The notes beneath the pieces were generated by a model, which saw only the letters and a program-made list of their open reading frames with translations, did no database searches and was not told the DNA's origin. Shown here in pieces: positions 37,329 to 45,128 of a stretch of 64,000 bases of DNA; the first letter of the stretch is position 1; each line of letters opens with the position of its first letter. The stretch lies in contig NZ_MKIN01000024.1 of the NCBI RefSeq assembly GCF_001938985.1, positions 407-64,406 on the forward strand, read 5' to 3'. A program made the position numbers and the translations under genes. This stretch comes from Gillisella taibaishanensis (GTDB taxonomy: Bacteria > Pseudomonadota > Alphaproteobacteria > Rhizobiales > Rhizobiaceae).

Positions 37329-38696
37329 ATGGAAACCAAAGCAAACTATACCATCGTCGGTTTTTTCACGCTTCTCGTGATCCTTGCGGCCTTTGGTTTC
37401 GTCTACTGGATGGCCGAATACGGCCGTGGCGGCCCGACCTATCCGCTGACCATCCGCATTCCCGGCTCCGCCAATGGCTTGAGCGTCGGCTCGCCGGTGC
37501 GGTTCAACGGTATTCAGATCGGTTCCGTCGTGGGCCTCAGCATCGACCGTGACGATCCGGCCTTCTCCATTGCCCAGACCGAAGTGCAGCAGGATGCGCC
37601 GATTCGTTCGAACACCAAGGCGGCGCTTGAAGTTCAGGGCCTGACGGGTGCGGCCTATGTGGAAATGTCCGGCGGGGTCGGCGGGGAAGATCTGTTGAAA
37701 AAGGCTCAGGACACCGGCAAGCAGGCGGTGCTTGTTGCTGATCAATCCAGCCTGACCAATCTTCTCGCCACGGCCGACAAGATCATGAAGCGCGCTGACG
37801 ATGCGATCGGCAACGTTCAGGGCTTCGTTGCCGATGCACGTGGACCTCTGACCAATACGATGCGCAATGCCGAGACCTTTTCCAAGGCGCTGGCCGACAA
37901 TGCGGACGGGATCGACAAATTCCTGAAGAGCGTCAGCGCTCTGTCGGATACGGTCACAGGGCTGTCCGGCCGGCTGGATTCAACGCTCGCTGCTGCCGAA
38001 GATCTGCTGAAGGCCGTCGACCGCAACAAGGTCAACCAGATCCTGACCAATGCCGAGACCTTTACTGGCAAGATCGCCGATGCCTCCGACAAGGTCGGCG
38101 TTGCCGTCGATAACTTCTCGGCAACGGCCAAGACCTTCAACGATTTTGGCGTCAAGGCTGAAGGTACGCTCGACCAAGTCAACAGACTGGTCGCTGCCAT
38201 TGATACGCAGAAGGTCTCTCGTGTTGTCGATGACGTGTCCGTTGCTGTCGCCAGCGCACGGGAAGCGGCGGCAGATGTCCAGTCGGTGACGCAGACCTTC
38301 AAGGAACGTCGCCCTGATATCGACCAGGCGATCAGCGATTTCACGCAGCTCTCCAACCGCCTCAACAATGCATCGACCCGTGTCGATGGCATTCTTGCCA
38401 AGGTCGATGCGTTGCTCGGCTCCGACGACACCAATTCGCTGTCGGCCGAAGCCAAGCGCACGCTGCAGTCGATCCGAGCGGTGGCTGATAATCTCAACCA
38501 GAAGATCGGTCCGATTGCCGATAACCTGTCGAAGTTCTCCAGCACAGGCCTGAAGAACATCGAGTCGCTGGTCAACGACACGCGCAGCACGGTGAAGAAC
38601 CTGGACGACACGATCAGTAATTTTGACCGCGATCCGCAGCGGCTGATCTTCGGCGGCGACAATGTGAAGCAATATGATGGGCGGACGAGACGGTGA
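37329..38696 (+). CDS. mlaD: MCE-domain substrate-binding protein (MlaD-like)
   Basis: Membrane-anchored periplasmic MCE protein that forms a lipid-conducting hexamer with the MlaFE core. The 455-residue product has one N-terminal helix (about 8-28), a MCE domain at about 38-120 (SANGLSVGSPVRFNGIQIG), then a long helical region rich in Ala, Asp and Val likely to form a coiled barrel. It is longer than the Escherichia coli MlaD (about 183 residues) and more like PqiB/YebT tails. It overlaps the longer reading of the next frame by 4 bases. Confidence 0.9.
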   Translation: METKANYTIVGFFTLLVILAAFGFVYWMAEYGRGGPTYPLTIRIPGSANGLSVGSPVRFNGIQIGSVVGLSIDRDDPAFSIAQTEVQQDAPIRSNTKAALEVQGLTGAAYVEMSGGVGGEDLLKKAQDTGKQAVLVADQSSLTNLLATADKIMKRADDAIGNVQGFVADARGPLTNTMRNAETFSKALADNADGIDKFLKSVSALSDTVTGLSGRLDSTLAAAEDLLKAVDRNKVNQILTNAETFTGKIADASDKVGVAVDNFSATAKTFNDFGVKAEGTLDQVNRLVAAIDTQKVSRVVDDVSVAVASAREAAADVQSVTQTFKERRPDIDQAISDFTQLSNRLNNASTRVDGILAKVDALLGSDDTNSLSAEAKRTLQSIRAVADNLNQKIGPIADNLSKFSSTGLKNIESLVNDTRSTVKNLDDTISNFDRDPQRLIFGGDNVKQYDGRTRR

Positions 38697-38722
38697 CCGG
38701 TATCTCGGCAGAAAAGGGACAG

Positions 38723-39340
38723 ATGATGGGGTATTCTTTAGCGGTTCTGCGTCCTGTGGCAGCCTTGCGCGCCGCTTGCGCCCTGTCGATCGTCGGCGCA
38801 ATTCTCGTTGGTTGCGGCACGACGCCCAACGACACCTATGACCTCGCCAGCATCAAGGCGGTGACGACCACTCAGGCTGCCCAGAAGCGTCAGGTGCTGG
38901 TTGCTGATCCGACGGCTTTGAAAGTGCTCGACAGCGACATGATAGTCGTGCGGGTATCAGGCACGGAAATGCAGTATCTGGCCAAGTCGCAGTGGAGTGA
39001 CAAGCTGCCGCGCATGGTACAGTCGAAACTGGTCGAGGCCTTCGAAAATACCGGCAAGCTCGGCGGCGTCGGCAAGCCCGGGCAGGGGCTGGCGATCGAC
39101 TACCAGTTGATCTCAGACATCAGAACCTTCGAAGTTGAAGCTGCCGGCGGCCGTCGCGCCAATGTTGAGATCTCGGTCAAGCTGCTCAACGACCGCAACG
39201 GCACCGTCATCGCGCAGAAGGTATTTTCCGCCAGCGTTCCGGCGCGCGGCGGCGATAACCAGGCCCTGATCAACGCCTTGTCGCAGGCTTTCGCCAAGGT
39301 CAGCGGCGATATCGTCAACTGGACGCTGACGGTTATCTGA
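38723..39340 (+). CDS. ABC-type transport auxiliary lipoprotein (PqiC-like)
   Basis: A 205-residue lipoprotein of the ABC-type transport auxiliary family (PqiC/YmbA-like), the outer-membrane partner of MCE transporters. The signal segment ends in the lipobox ILVGC, with TTPNDTYDLASIK after it. The start at 38723 follows AAAAGGGAC; GTG at 38693 overlapping mlaD is the alternative. Its place as the last gene of the operon fits a role in passing lipid to or from the outer membrane. It is convergent with the MocR gene. Confidence 0.82.
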   Translation: MMGYSLAVLRPVAALRAACALSIVGAILVGCGTTPNDTYDLASIKAVTTTQAAQKRQVLVADPTALKVLDSDMIVVRVSGTEMQYLAKSQWSDKLPRMVQSKLVEAFENTGKLGGVGKPGQGLAIDYQLISDIRTFEVEAAGGRRANVEISVKLLNDRNGTVIAQKVFSASVPARGGDNQALINALSQAFAKVSGDIVNWTLTVI

Positions 39341-39361
39341 CATCAGCTGTGTCAAGCATCG

Positions 39362-40786
39362 TCACAATGTGGCGGTGCTGCCGACCGGTGTCTGGTCGAG
39401 AATTCTGCGGAGTGTGATCAACCCTGCCTCGGCGATGCTACGGTCACGGCCCTCGCTGAAGCCGGCGCGGATGTGGTGGAACACACGCGACGAACGAGCT
39501 GGCTTGAATTCGTCTTCGTCATCGACAAGCACGCCATTATCCAGCGCCGCCTGCTTGAAGGTGCCCGACAGCCACGGTTCCGGCAGTTTCAGCCAGAAGT
39601 AGGGCAGACGCGGATGCGACCGGAACTCGAACCCTGCAAAGAGTTGCCGCACGATCTGTTCCCGCGCCGCCAATTCCTCCAGAACCTTGAGACGTATCTC
39701 GTCGGCAGCGCCTGACAGCACCAGCCGTGCCGACAACTCTGCCAACAGGAAGGGCAGGCCGCCGCAGACCATTTTCTGAGTGACGCGCACCCGCTGGCTC
39801 ATATGATCAGGGCAAGCAACCCAGCCGCCGCGCACGCCGGCCGCGACCGATTTCGACAGGCTGTTGAGAAGAAAGGTCCGGTCGGGTGCCAATTGCGCCA
39901 GGAGCGGAATGCCATCGCCGACCATGCCGCCATAGATATAATCTTCGATCAGCCAGACATTGTAGCGCCGGGCGATGTCAACGATCTCCTGGCGGCGCGA
40001 GAGAGGCAGGCAGGATAGCGTCGGATTCTGTCCTGATGACATGATGAAGGCGGCCTTGGGATGTTCGCGGGCACAGACCCGCTCGAAATCCTCAGGCAGG
40101 ATACCGTCATGGTCCGATTCCACCAGCGCGATCTGCCGCCCCATCAGCATGCCGCTGCGGGCGATCTGTGAATAGGTCAGGTGCTCACACACGATCCGGT
40201 CGCCGGTGCCGCTGATCGCAGCAATCACCGCGTTCACACCGGCATGCACACCCATCTGTGGAACGATATTGGCAGGCTCCGGGCTCCAGTCGCCATTGGA
40301 CAGCCAACGACGGCCGGCCTCCAGCCAGTTCGGCAGCAGCGTGCGGGTATAGCTGGCAATTTCGTCCGGCTGATCGCGGGCGATGTCGGTCATCAGTCTG
40401 CCGATCATGTCAGCCTGCCCAACATCGATCGCTGCAGTCGTGTCAAAGCGCAGCTTCCCTGGAGGCGGCGATAGTGTCCGTGTGCCGCCATAGGTGAGGG
40501 TCACGTGATCGCGGTGGACGTCAGCCGTGCCATCGTTGAGACCGGCTTGAACATATGTTCCGCGCCCAACTTCGCCCGTCACCAGCCCGCGCTCTCGTAA
40601 AAGAGCATAGGCGCGGGTAATTGTCCCGATTGTCACCTTCAAGTCATAGGCCAGATCCCGCTGCGGTGGTAATTTTGCCCCTGAAGTCAGGCGGCCGGCT
40701 TTGATATCCGCTTCAGCCTTGTCGGCGATCCGGATATAGAGCGGTCCCTCTGCGGTCGACAGGTCGGGCACCCAATGTGTTACCAT
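39362..40786 (-). CDS. MocR-family regulator (GntR wHTH plus aminotransferase domain)
   Basis: A PLP-binding transcription factor. The 474-residue product has a GntR winged helix at about residues 15-80 (LTSGAKLPPQRDLAYDLKVT) and a class I aminotransferase-like domain from about 110; the PLP lysine is Lys312 in NSLSKSVAAG. AAGGA precedes the ATG. It is divergent from the DUF1127 gene across 103 bases that contain overlapping promoters and inverted half-sites, so it probably represses itself and controls that gene. The effector is unknown. Confidence 0.88.
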   Translation of the reverse strand: MVTHWVPDLSTAEGPLYIRIADKAEADIKAGRLTSGAKLPPQRDLAYDLKVTIGTITRAYALLRERGLVTGEVGRGTYVQAGLNDGTADVHRDHVTLTYGGTRTLSPPPGKLRFDTTAAIDVGQADMIGRLMTDIARDQPDEIASYTRTLLPNWLEAGRRWLSNGDWSPEPANIVPQMGVHAGVNAVIAAISGTGDRIVCEHLTYSQIARSGMLMGRQIALVESDHDGILPEDFERVCAREHPKAAFIMSSGQNPTLSCLPLSRRQEIVDIARRYNVWLIEDYIYGGMVGDGIPLLAQLAPDRTFLLNSLSKSVAAGVRGGWVACPDHMSQRVRVTQKMVCGGLPFLLAELSARLVLSGAADEIRLKVLEELAAREQIVRQLFAGFEFRSHPRLPYFWLKLPEPWLSGTFKQAALDNGVLVDDEDEFKPARSSRVFHHIRAGFSEGRDRSIAEAGLITLRRILDQTPVGSTATL

Positions 40787-40806
40787 GACAATTATCCTTA
40801 TTGTCA
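40786..40806. repeat. Inverted repeat at MocR start codon
   Basis: TGACAAT (40786-40792) and ATTGTCA (40800-40806) form a 7-bp inverted repeat with a 7-base spacer. It spans the ribosome binding site of the MocR gene and touches its start codon, so it may fold in the mRNA or bind protein. Confidence 0.45.
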
Positions 40807-40830
40807 GTATTCTCTACCCAATTGTATCTA
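40801..40830 (+). promoter_or_regulatory. Candidate promoter for the DUF1127 gene
   Basis: TTGTCA (40801-40806), an 18-base spacer and TATCTA (40825-40830). The -10 overlaps the half-site at 40820-40831. Transcription would begin near 40837 and give a leader of about 50 nt. Confidence 0.35.
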
Positions 40831-40910
40831 TCTATATGCGGATGACAACCCCGCAATAGGGAATTTTGGGCAGCCTGACGGTGATTGAAATGGTGACAAT
40901 AGATACAATT
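40820..40910. promoter_or_regulatory. Paired 12-bp inverted half-sites (candidate MocR operator)
   Basis: AATTGTATCTAT (40820-40831) and its exact reverse complement ATAGATACAATT (40899-40910) lie 79 bases apart. The first covers the -10 region of both candidate promoters; the second lies just inside the DUF1127 coding start. The spacing suits two dimers or a looped complex. Confidence 0.5.
40821..40848 (-). promoter_or_regulatory. Candidate promoter for the MocR gene
   Basis: Read on the minus strand: TTGTCA (40848-40843), 16-base spacer, TACAAT (40826-40821), a five-of-six match to the -10 consensus. The -10 overlaps the ATAGATACAATT half-site, which suggests autorepression. Confidence 0.5.
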
Positions 40911-41156
40911 CCGGCGCGGTCGGAAAGCAGCAGCGGGCGTGGCATCTCAGGTGGAGCAGGCACGCAGTGGGTTCGGGCAAGTTCGAGCAGACCGATTCGA
41001 GCAATCGGTGTACTGATGTCCGAGCTCGCACTCTGGTACCGTAAGCGCTGCTCCCGTCGGGCTCTCGCGGAACTCGACGATCATCTGCTGCGCGATGTTG
41101 GTATCACACAGCACGAAGCGCGCAGGGAACTGCGTAAGTCGATCTATCTCTTCTGA
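40890..41156 (+). CDS. DUF1127 domain protein
   Basis: An 88-residue protein with the C-terminal DUF1127 motif (RALAELDDHLLRDVGIT). The N-terminus MVTIDTIPAR resembles the common opening of rhizobial DUF1127 proteins. DUF1127 proteins are small arginine-rich proteins, some linked to phosphate and carbon metabolism and RNA turnover in Agrobacterium. The ATG at 40890 follows GGTGATTGAA; an ATG at 41016 would give only the 46-residue core domain. It is divergent from the MocR gene, a pairing common in this group. Confidence 0.75.
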   Translation: MVTIDTIPARSESSSGRGISGGAGTQWVRASSSRPIRAIGVLMSELALWYRKRCSRRALAELDDHLLRDVGITQHEARRELRKSIYLF

Positions 41157-41239
41157 TCGAGAATGATCGAGGCGACCGTGGTCCGGTCGGCTATATAGAG
41201 GCAGAGGAGGCGAAATGTTATTCGCTCTCGCCTTGTCTT

Positions 41240-41803
41240 TTAGAATTTGTAGCCGACCATGACACCAGCACGGGTCATTCCATCATTCGGATCGCAAAGA
41301 TCGGCATTTGAAGCGTGTTCGATCTGGCCCATCACGCTCCACGTCTGGTTGATCCGGTAACCGACTGCGGCATATTCGCGGAAAAGAACCCGGCAGCCGA
41401 GATCAGGGCCGTTGCGATGACGATCGTCGATCGCCCCGTCGTGGATGACGCCGCCGAAGCCAGCTTCGATGAAGGCCTTTGAGGAAAACAGATTGGCTGT
41501 CCAACTCAAGCCGGCATAGGCTTGGTTGTTGATGTTGTCGGCACCGATTTCCCCACCGACATGGACCCTGGGGCGCGACAGGCTGTCGAGAAAGCCGGTG
41601 GCGGCATCATGGCCGAAGGGATCGAAAAACAGCGTCACTTCGCCGGCCGCACCATGCTCATGGCCCTGGATGGAACTGACCGCACCAAAGCGAAGTTCGT
41701 CGAAAAGGTGCTCGTCGGCAAGGGCTGCCTGGGCGGTGAAAACAGAGGCCAAAAGCCCGGCCATAATAGATGTCTTCACAGCAGACAGCGCAATCATTTG
41801 CAT
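41240..41803 (-). CDS. PagL-like lipid A deacylase family outer-membrane protein
   Basis: A 187-residue exported protein with a signal peptide (1-29) and a C-terminal aromatic residue as in outer-membrane barrels. The end of the protein aligns with PagL (lipid A 3-O-deacylase): HASNA at 163-167, including His163 and Ser165 of the active site, then DPNDGM. The position of the PagL catalytic glutamate (QPNDGIE) is Thr177 here, so activity is uncertain. GAGGA precedes the ATG. Two palindromes lie upstream. Confidence 0.7.
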   Translation of the reverse strand: MQMIALSAVKTSIMAGLLASVFTAQAALADEHLFDELRFGAVSSIQGHEHGAAGEVTLFFDPFGHDAATGFLDSLSRPRVHVGGEIGADNINNQAYAGLSWTANLFSSKAFIEAGFGGVIHDGAIDDRHRNGPDLGCRVLFREYAAVGYRINQTWSVMGQIEHASNADLCDPNDGMTRAGVMVGYKF

Positions 41804-41817
41804 AAAAAATCCTCATC

Positions 41818-41834
41818 CGAATCACTATGATTCG
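41818..41834. promoter_or_regulatory. Palindrome upstream of pagL-like gene
   Basis: CGAATCA-CTA-TGATTCG is a perfect 7-bp inverted repeat with a 3-base centre, 15-31 bases before the start codon. It could be an operator in the leader or near the transcription start. Confidence 0.4.
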
Positions 41835-41870
41835 TCCGGGATCAATCTGCCAATTTTCGCTGGAAAACAC

Positions 41871-41888
41871 AGTGACGAAATGGTCACT
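41871..41888. promoter_or_regulatory. Second palindrome upstream of pagL-like gene
   Basis: AGTGAC-GAAATG-GTCACT is a 6-bp inverted repeat. It lies shortly upstream of a weak minus-strand promoter candidate (TTGGCA, 17 bases, TCATAG, between about 41857 and 41829), the usual place for an activator site. Confidence 0.35.
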
Positions 41889-41926
41889 AACACCGTTAAT
41901 CGCTAGGGGTCAAACCGCAGAGGGTC

Positions 41927-42313
41927 TCAATGGCAGGCGGAGGAGCCGTTGGCCCAACGTTTGACGTCGGCGGAGACCCGGCCCGCAAGCGGCTCGTCCA
42001 TCATAGGACCAAAGGCCTGCAGCTTTGCCGGAGAGCCCTGTGCCATGACGACCAGATGCGGTCGGATATCGCCCGTGCCCTTACGCACAAGCAGGATGCG
42101 CGGCTGGCCGGAATAGGATGTCAGCTCTGCATCCATCCGGTAGGCCTTAAACGCAGGATCGCCCGAGCGGAACCAGCAGGACGAGGCATTGACCATCACC
42201 CGTTCCATGACGTCAAGAGCGGATTGCGGCCTGACGGAGGCGGGCGGAGTTGGCTTGCACGCGCCAAGCGCGGCGAGGCCGGCAAGGGCAATCAGCATCA
42301 GAGGTTTGCGCAT
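41927..42313 (-). CDS. Small lipoprotein of unknown function
   Basis: A 128-residue protein starting MRKPLMLIALAGLAALGACK, with a clear lipobox at LGAC. The mature part has a second Cys pair candidate (SSCWFRSGDPAF and SSACH at the C-terminus), possibly a disulfide. I do not recognise the family. It follows purQ by 46 bases on the same strand and may be co-transcribed, though a functional link is not evident. The ribosome binding site is weak. Confidence 0.65.
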   Translation of the reverse strand: MRKPLMLIALAGLAALGACKPTPPASVRPQSALDVMERVMVNASSCWFRSGDPAFKAYRMDAELTSYSGQPRILLVRKGTGDIRPHLVVMAQGSPAKLQAFGPMMDEPLAGRVSADVKRWANGSSACH

Positions 42314-42359
42314 CAAAAGGACCGGATCTGCTTGGGGGCGAAGTATCAACAGCCGGATC

Positions 42360-43034
42360 TCAGGCCGCGGCGATAACGTCGAGGGCGGATGCGAACAGGC
42401 CGCGTCCATCATTGCCGCCATGCGCGGCCTCGATCAGGTTTTCTGGATGCGGCATCATGCCAAGTACATTGCCCTTGGTATTGATGACGCCGGCAATATC
42501 GTTGAGCGAGCCGTTCGGATTGGTGCCCTCGGCATAGCGGAACACCACCTGTCCATTGCCTTCGATGGCAGCCAGTGTCTCGGCGTCGGCAAAATAATTG
42601 CCGTCGTGATGAGCGACCGGGCAGCGAATAATCTGGCCCTTGGCATAGGCGCGGGTGAAGTCCGTCTCGTCATTGGCGACTTCGAGCTTGATCTCGCGGC
42701 AAACGAATTTCAGCGACGCGTTGCGCATCAGCGCGCCCGGCAGCATGCCGGCTTCGAGCAGGATCTGGAAGCCGTTGCAGACGCCGAGAACCTTTACGCC
42801 CTGTTCGGCCTTGGCCTTGATCGCCTGCATGACGGGCATGCGTGCAGCAATGGCGCCGCAACGCAGGTAATCGCCGTAGGAGAAGCCGCCGGGAATGACG
42901 ATAAGGTCGACATCCGGGATCTCGGTTTCCGTCTGCCAGACGGTAATCGGAGCCGTGCCTGAAATCTTGGTCAGCGCCGCGATCATGTCGCGGTCGCGGT
43001 TCAGGCCAGGCAGTTGGACGACGGCGGATTTCAT
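42360..43034 (-). CDS. purQ: Phosphoribosylformylglycinamidine synthase subunit PurQ
   Basis: Glutaminase subunit of FGAM synthase in purine synthesis; works with PurS and PurL. The 224-residue class I amidotransferase has the nucleophile Cys86 in LGVCNGFQ and the His-Glu pair in MMPHPEN. GGGAG precedes the ATG at 43034; the frame is open to 43118. It follows purS by 26 bases. purL is not in the window. Confidence 0.95.
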   Translation of the reverse strand: MKSAVVQLPGLNRDRDMIAALTKISGTAPITVWQTETEIPDVDLIVIPGGFSYGDYLRCGAIAARMPVMQAIKAKAEQGVKVLGVCNGFQILLEAGMLPGALMRNASLKFVCREIKLEVANDETDFTRAYAKGQIIRCPVAHHDGNYFADAETLAAIEGNGQVVFRYAEGTNPNGSLNDIAGVINTKGNVLGMMPHPENLIEAAHGGNDGRGLFASALDVIAAA

Positions 43035-43060
43035 GGCGGCGGCTCCCAGGTCTCTTTGGT

Positions 43061-43303
43061 TCAGGCGATCGAGATCGCGTAGTTTTCGATCACCGTATTG
43101 GCCAGCAGCTTCTCGCACATGGCCTTCAGGGACTCTTCTGCGGCAGCCTTGTCAGTGCCGTCGAGCGTCAGGTCGAAGACCTTGCCCTGGCGGATCTGGT
43201 TGACGCCGTCGAAGCCGAGTGCGCCAAGCGCACCTTCGATGGCCTTGCCTTGCGGGTCCAGAACGCCATTTTTCAACGTAACGGTGACGCGAGCCTTAAT
43301 CAC
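43061..43303 (-). CDS. purS: Phosphoribosylformylglycinamidine synthase subunit PurS
   Basis: An 80-residue subunit that couples PurQ ammonia release to PurL. It starts [19 protein letters not shown] and ends [15 protein letters not shown], as in the family. It lies 15 bases after purC and 26 bases before purQ, so the three genes form one transcript. Confidence 0.95.
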   Translation of the reverse strand: MIKARVTVTLKNGVLDPQGKAIEGALGALGFDGVNQIRQGKVFDLTLDGTDKAAAEESLKAMCEKLLANTVIENYAISIA

Positions 43304-43318
43304 GATATGTCTCCAGAA

Positions 43319-44083
43319 CTACTTGACCAGAACCGGCCCGGTGCCGCGAACGGGTTCGTTTTCATTGATGATGCCGAGGCGGCGCGCCACTTCCTGATAG
43401 GCTTCCAGCAAGCCGCCCATATCGTGGCGGAAGCGGTCCTTGTCCAGTTTCTCGTGGGTTTCGACGTCCCAAAGGCGGCAGCTGTCGGGCGAAATTTCAT
43501 CGGCCAGCACGATGCGCATCATGTCGCCTTCATAGAGACGACCGCACTCGATCTTGAAGTCGACGAGCTGGATGCCGATACCAAGGAACAGGCCCGACAG
43601 GAAGTCGTTCACGCGGATGGCGAGCGCCATGATGTCGTCAAGCTCGGCGGGATTTGCCCAGCCAAAGGCTGTGATATGCTCTTCCGAGACGATCGGGTCT
43701 TCCAGCGCATCCGACTTGTAGTAGAATTCGATGATCGAGCGCGGCAGGACCACGCCTTCTTCGATCCCAAGACGCTTTGACAGCGATCCAGCGGCGACAT
43801 TGCGCACGACGATCTCAAGCGGAATGATTTCCACTTCCTTGATCAACTGCTCGCGCATGTTGAGGCGGCGGATGAAGTGGGTGGGAATGCCGATCTTGTT
43901 CAGGTGCGTGAAGACATATTCGCAAATGCGATTATTCAGCACGCCTTTGCCGTCGATGACGTCATGCTTCTTCTTATTGAAAGCGGTCGCATCGTCCTTG
44001 AAAAACTGGATCAGCGTGCCCGGCTCAGGACCCTCATACAGGATCTTGGCCTTGCCTTCGTAAATACGGCGGCGACGGTTCAT
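43319..44083 (-). CDS. purC: SAICAR synthase
   Basis: Phosphoribosylaminoimidazole-succinocarboxamide synthase; joins CAIR and aspartate using ATP. The 254-residue product has [30 protein letters not shown], the conserved [20 protein letters not shown] (in parts) and [10 protein letters not shown]. It is the first gene of purC-purS-purQ. A good promoter candidate and an 18-bp tandem repeat lie upstream. Confidence 0.95.
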   Translation of the reverse strand: MNRRRRIYEGKAKILYEGPEPGTLIQFFKDDATAFNKKKHDVIDGKGVLNNRICEYVFTHLNKIGIPTHFIRRLNMREQLIKEVEIIPLEIVVRNVAAGSLSKRLGIEEGVVLPRSIIEFYYKSDALEDPIVSEEHITAFGWANPAELDDIMALAIRVNDFLSGLFLGIGIQLVDFKIECGRLYEGDMMRIVLADEISPDSCRLWDVETHEKLDKDRFRHDMGGLLEAYQEVARRLGIINENEPVRGTGPVLVK

Positions 44084-44117
44084 GACGGTTTGTCTCTATT
44101 CTTGGCGTCGCACATAA

Positions 44118-44152
44118 GACGCTCGGTCTATTGGGGACGCTCTGTCTACTGG
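44118..44152. repeat. 18-bp tandem direct repeat at purC promoter
   Basis: On the minus strand the units are CCAGTAGACAGAGCGTCC and CCAATAGACCGAGCGTCT, adjacent, with 15 of 18 positions identical. They lie just downstream of the predicted transcription start, a position suited to a repressor or leader element. Confidence 0.5.
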
Positions 44153-44161
44153 TTGAGGCGG

Positions 44162-44190
44162 TCCATAAAGGAAAACGCGGCTTTTCACAA
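44162..44190 (-). promoter_or_regulatory. Candidate promoter for purC-purS-purQ
   Basis: On the minus strand: TTGTGA (44190-44185), 17-base spacer, TATGGA (44167-44162). The start would be near 44155, giving a leader of about 70 nt. The 307-base gap 44084-44390 holds this and the tandem repeat; I see no gene in it. Confidence 0.5.
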
Positions 44191-44390
44191 TCCGGCTCTT
44201 GCCCCTTCCTTGTTTTTCTAGCCGCACCCGTTTCCGGCTTATGGCGCTGCTGTAGCGGCCGACCTGTTCCCGATCCCATGGTTGGCAAGAATCGCAGGCT
44301 TCACGGCACGCCGCTTATTCCTTCTAGCACGCCAGCGCCGTTGCGCGAAATGCGTGGCCTCAGAAAGCCATGGATAAGTCGTGATGGCGC

Positions 44391-44972
44391 TCAGGGCTGC
44401 GGCGACTGGCTTTCGGAGCCGTCGGCTAGTTTGGCAAGAAACTGAGCAAACACCATGGTGCCCTCCGGCCAGGGACCATGGCCGGACTCGGCATTGATAT
44501 GCCCTGCTTCACCGGCATCGACCAGGAGCGCGCCCCAGTCCCTGGCGATATCGTCGGCGTGTTCATAGGTGCCGAAAGGGTCGTTGCGGCTGGCGACCAT
44601 CAAGGTCGGAAAGGGCAGGCGCAGACGAGGATAGGGGCCGAAAGTCATCAGGTGTTTCGGCCTGATCTCAGGGTTGGCCACGTCAGGCGGTGCGACCAGG
44701 AAGGCACCGGCCACGGGACGACGAAAATGCGGAACGGCGTGGATGACCGTGGGCACGCCAAGCGAATGGGCGACGAGCACGACCGGCTTTTCTGCCCGGT
44801 TGACCTCTTCCACCAGCCGGTCGACCCAATCCTCGCGAACGGGTTTGGTCCATTCGGCCTGCTCCACCCGCCGTGCGGTCGACAATTTGCTCTGCCAGCG
44901 GCTCTGCCAATGGTCCGGACCGGAATTGGTATAGCCGGGAACGATCAATATTTCTGCTTGAGATGCCTTCAT
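44391..44972 (-). CDS. RBBP9/YdeN-family alpha/beta hydrolase
   Basis: A 193-residue serine hydrolase of the RBBP9/YdeN type. It starts with ILIVPGYTNSGPDHWQSRW, has the nucleophile in VAHSLGV, the acid near GTYEHADD and the histidine in AGHINAESGHGPWPEG. The substrate is unknown. It is upstream of purC on the same strand but separated by 307 bases with a promoter, and divergent from the tannase-family gene. Confidence 0.88.
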   Translation of the reverse strand: MKASQAEILIVPGYTNSGPDHWQSRWQSKLSTARRVEQAEWTKPVREDWVDRLVEEVNRAEKPVVLVAHSLGVPTVIHAVPHFRRPVAGAFLVAPPDVANPEIRPKHLMTFGPYPRLRLPFPTLMVASRNDPFGTYEHADDIARDWGALLVDAGEAGHINAESGHGPWPEGTMVFAQFLAKLADGSESQSPQP

Positions 44973-45030
44973 GGCGCCTTATCTGCGATCAGTCGCGCTT
45001 GTCGTCAAGAGGCGGCGTCCTGCCTGCAAT

Positions 45031-45058
45031 AACAAAATGGCCTCCAACAACAAAATGG
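45031..45058. repeat. Direct repeat upstream of tannase-family gene
   Basis: AACAAAATGG occurs at 45031-45040 and 45049-45058, an 18-bp period, just upstream of the candidate -35 at 45076. It may be a binding site for a regulator. Confidence 0.3.
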
Positions 45059-45075
45059 TTTGTGGTGCGTACCAA

Positions 45076-45104
45076 TTGACGAGATTTGCCGACCGGAGTA
45101 GCCT
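45076..45104 (+). promoter_or_regulatory. Candidate promoter for tannase-family gene
   Basis: TTGACG (45076-45081), 17-base spacer, TAGCCT (45099-45104). The transcript would start near 45111, 18 bases before the ATG. Confidence 0.35.
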
Positions 45105-45128
45105 GACGGACTATTCTGGGAGGAATGC

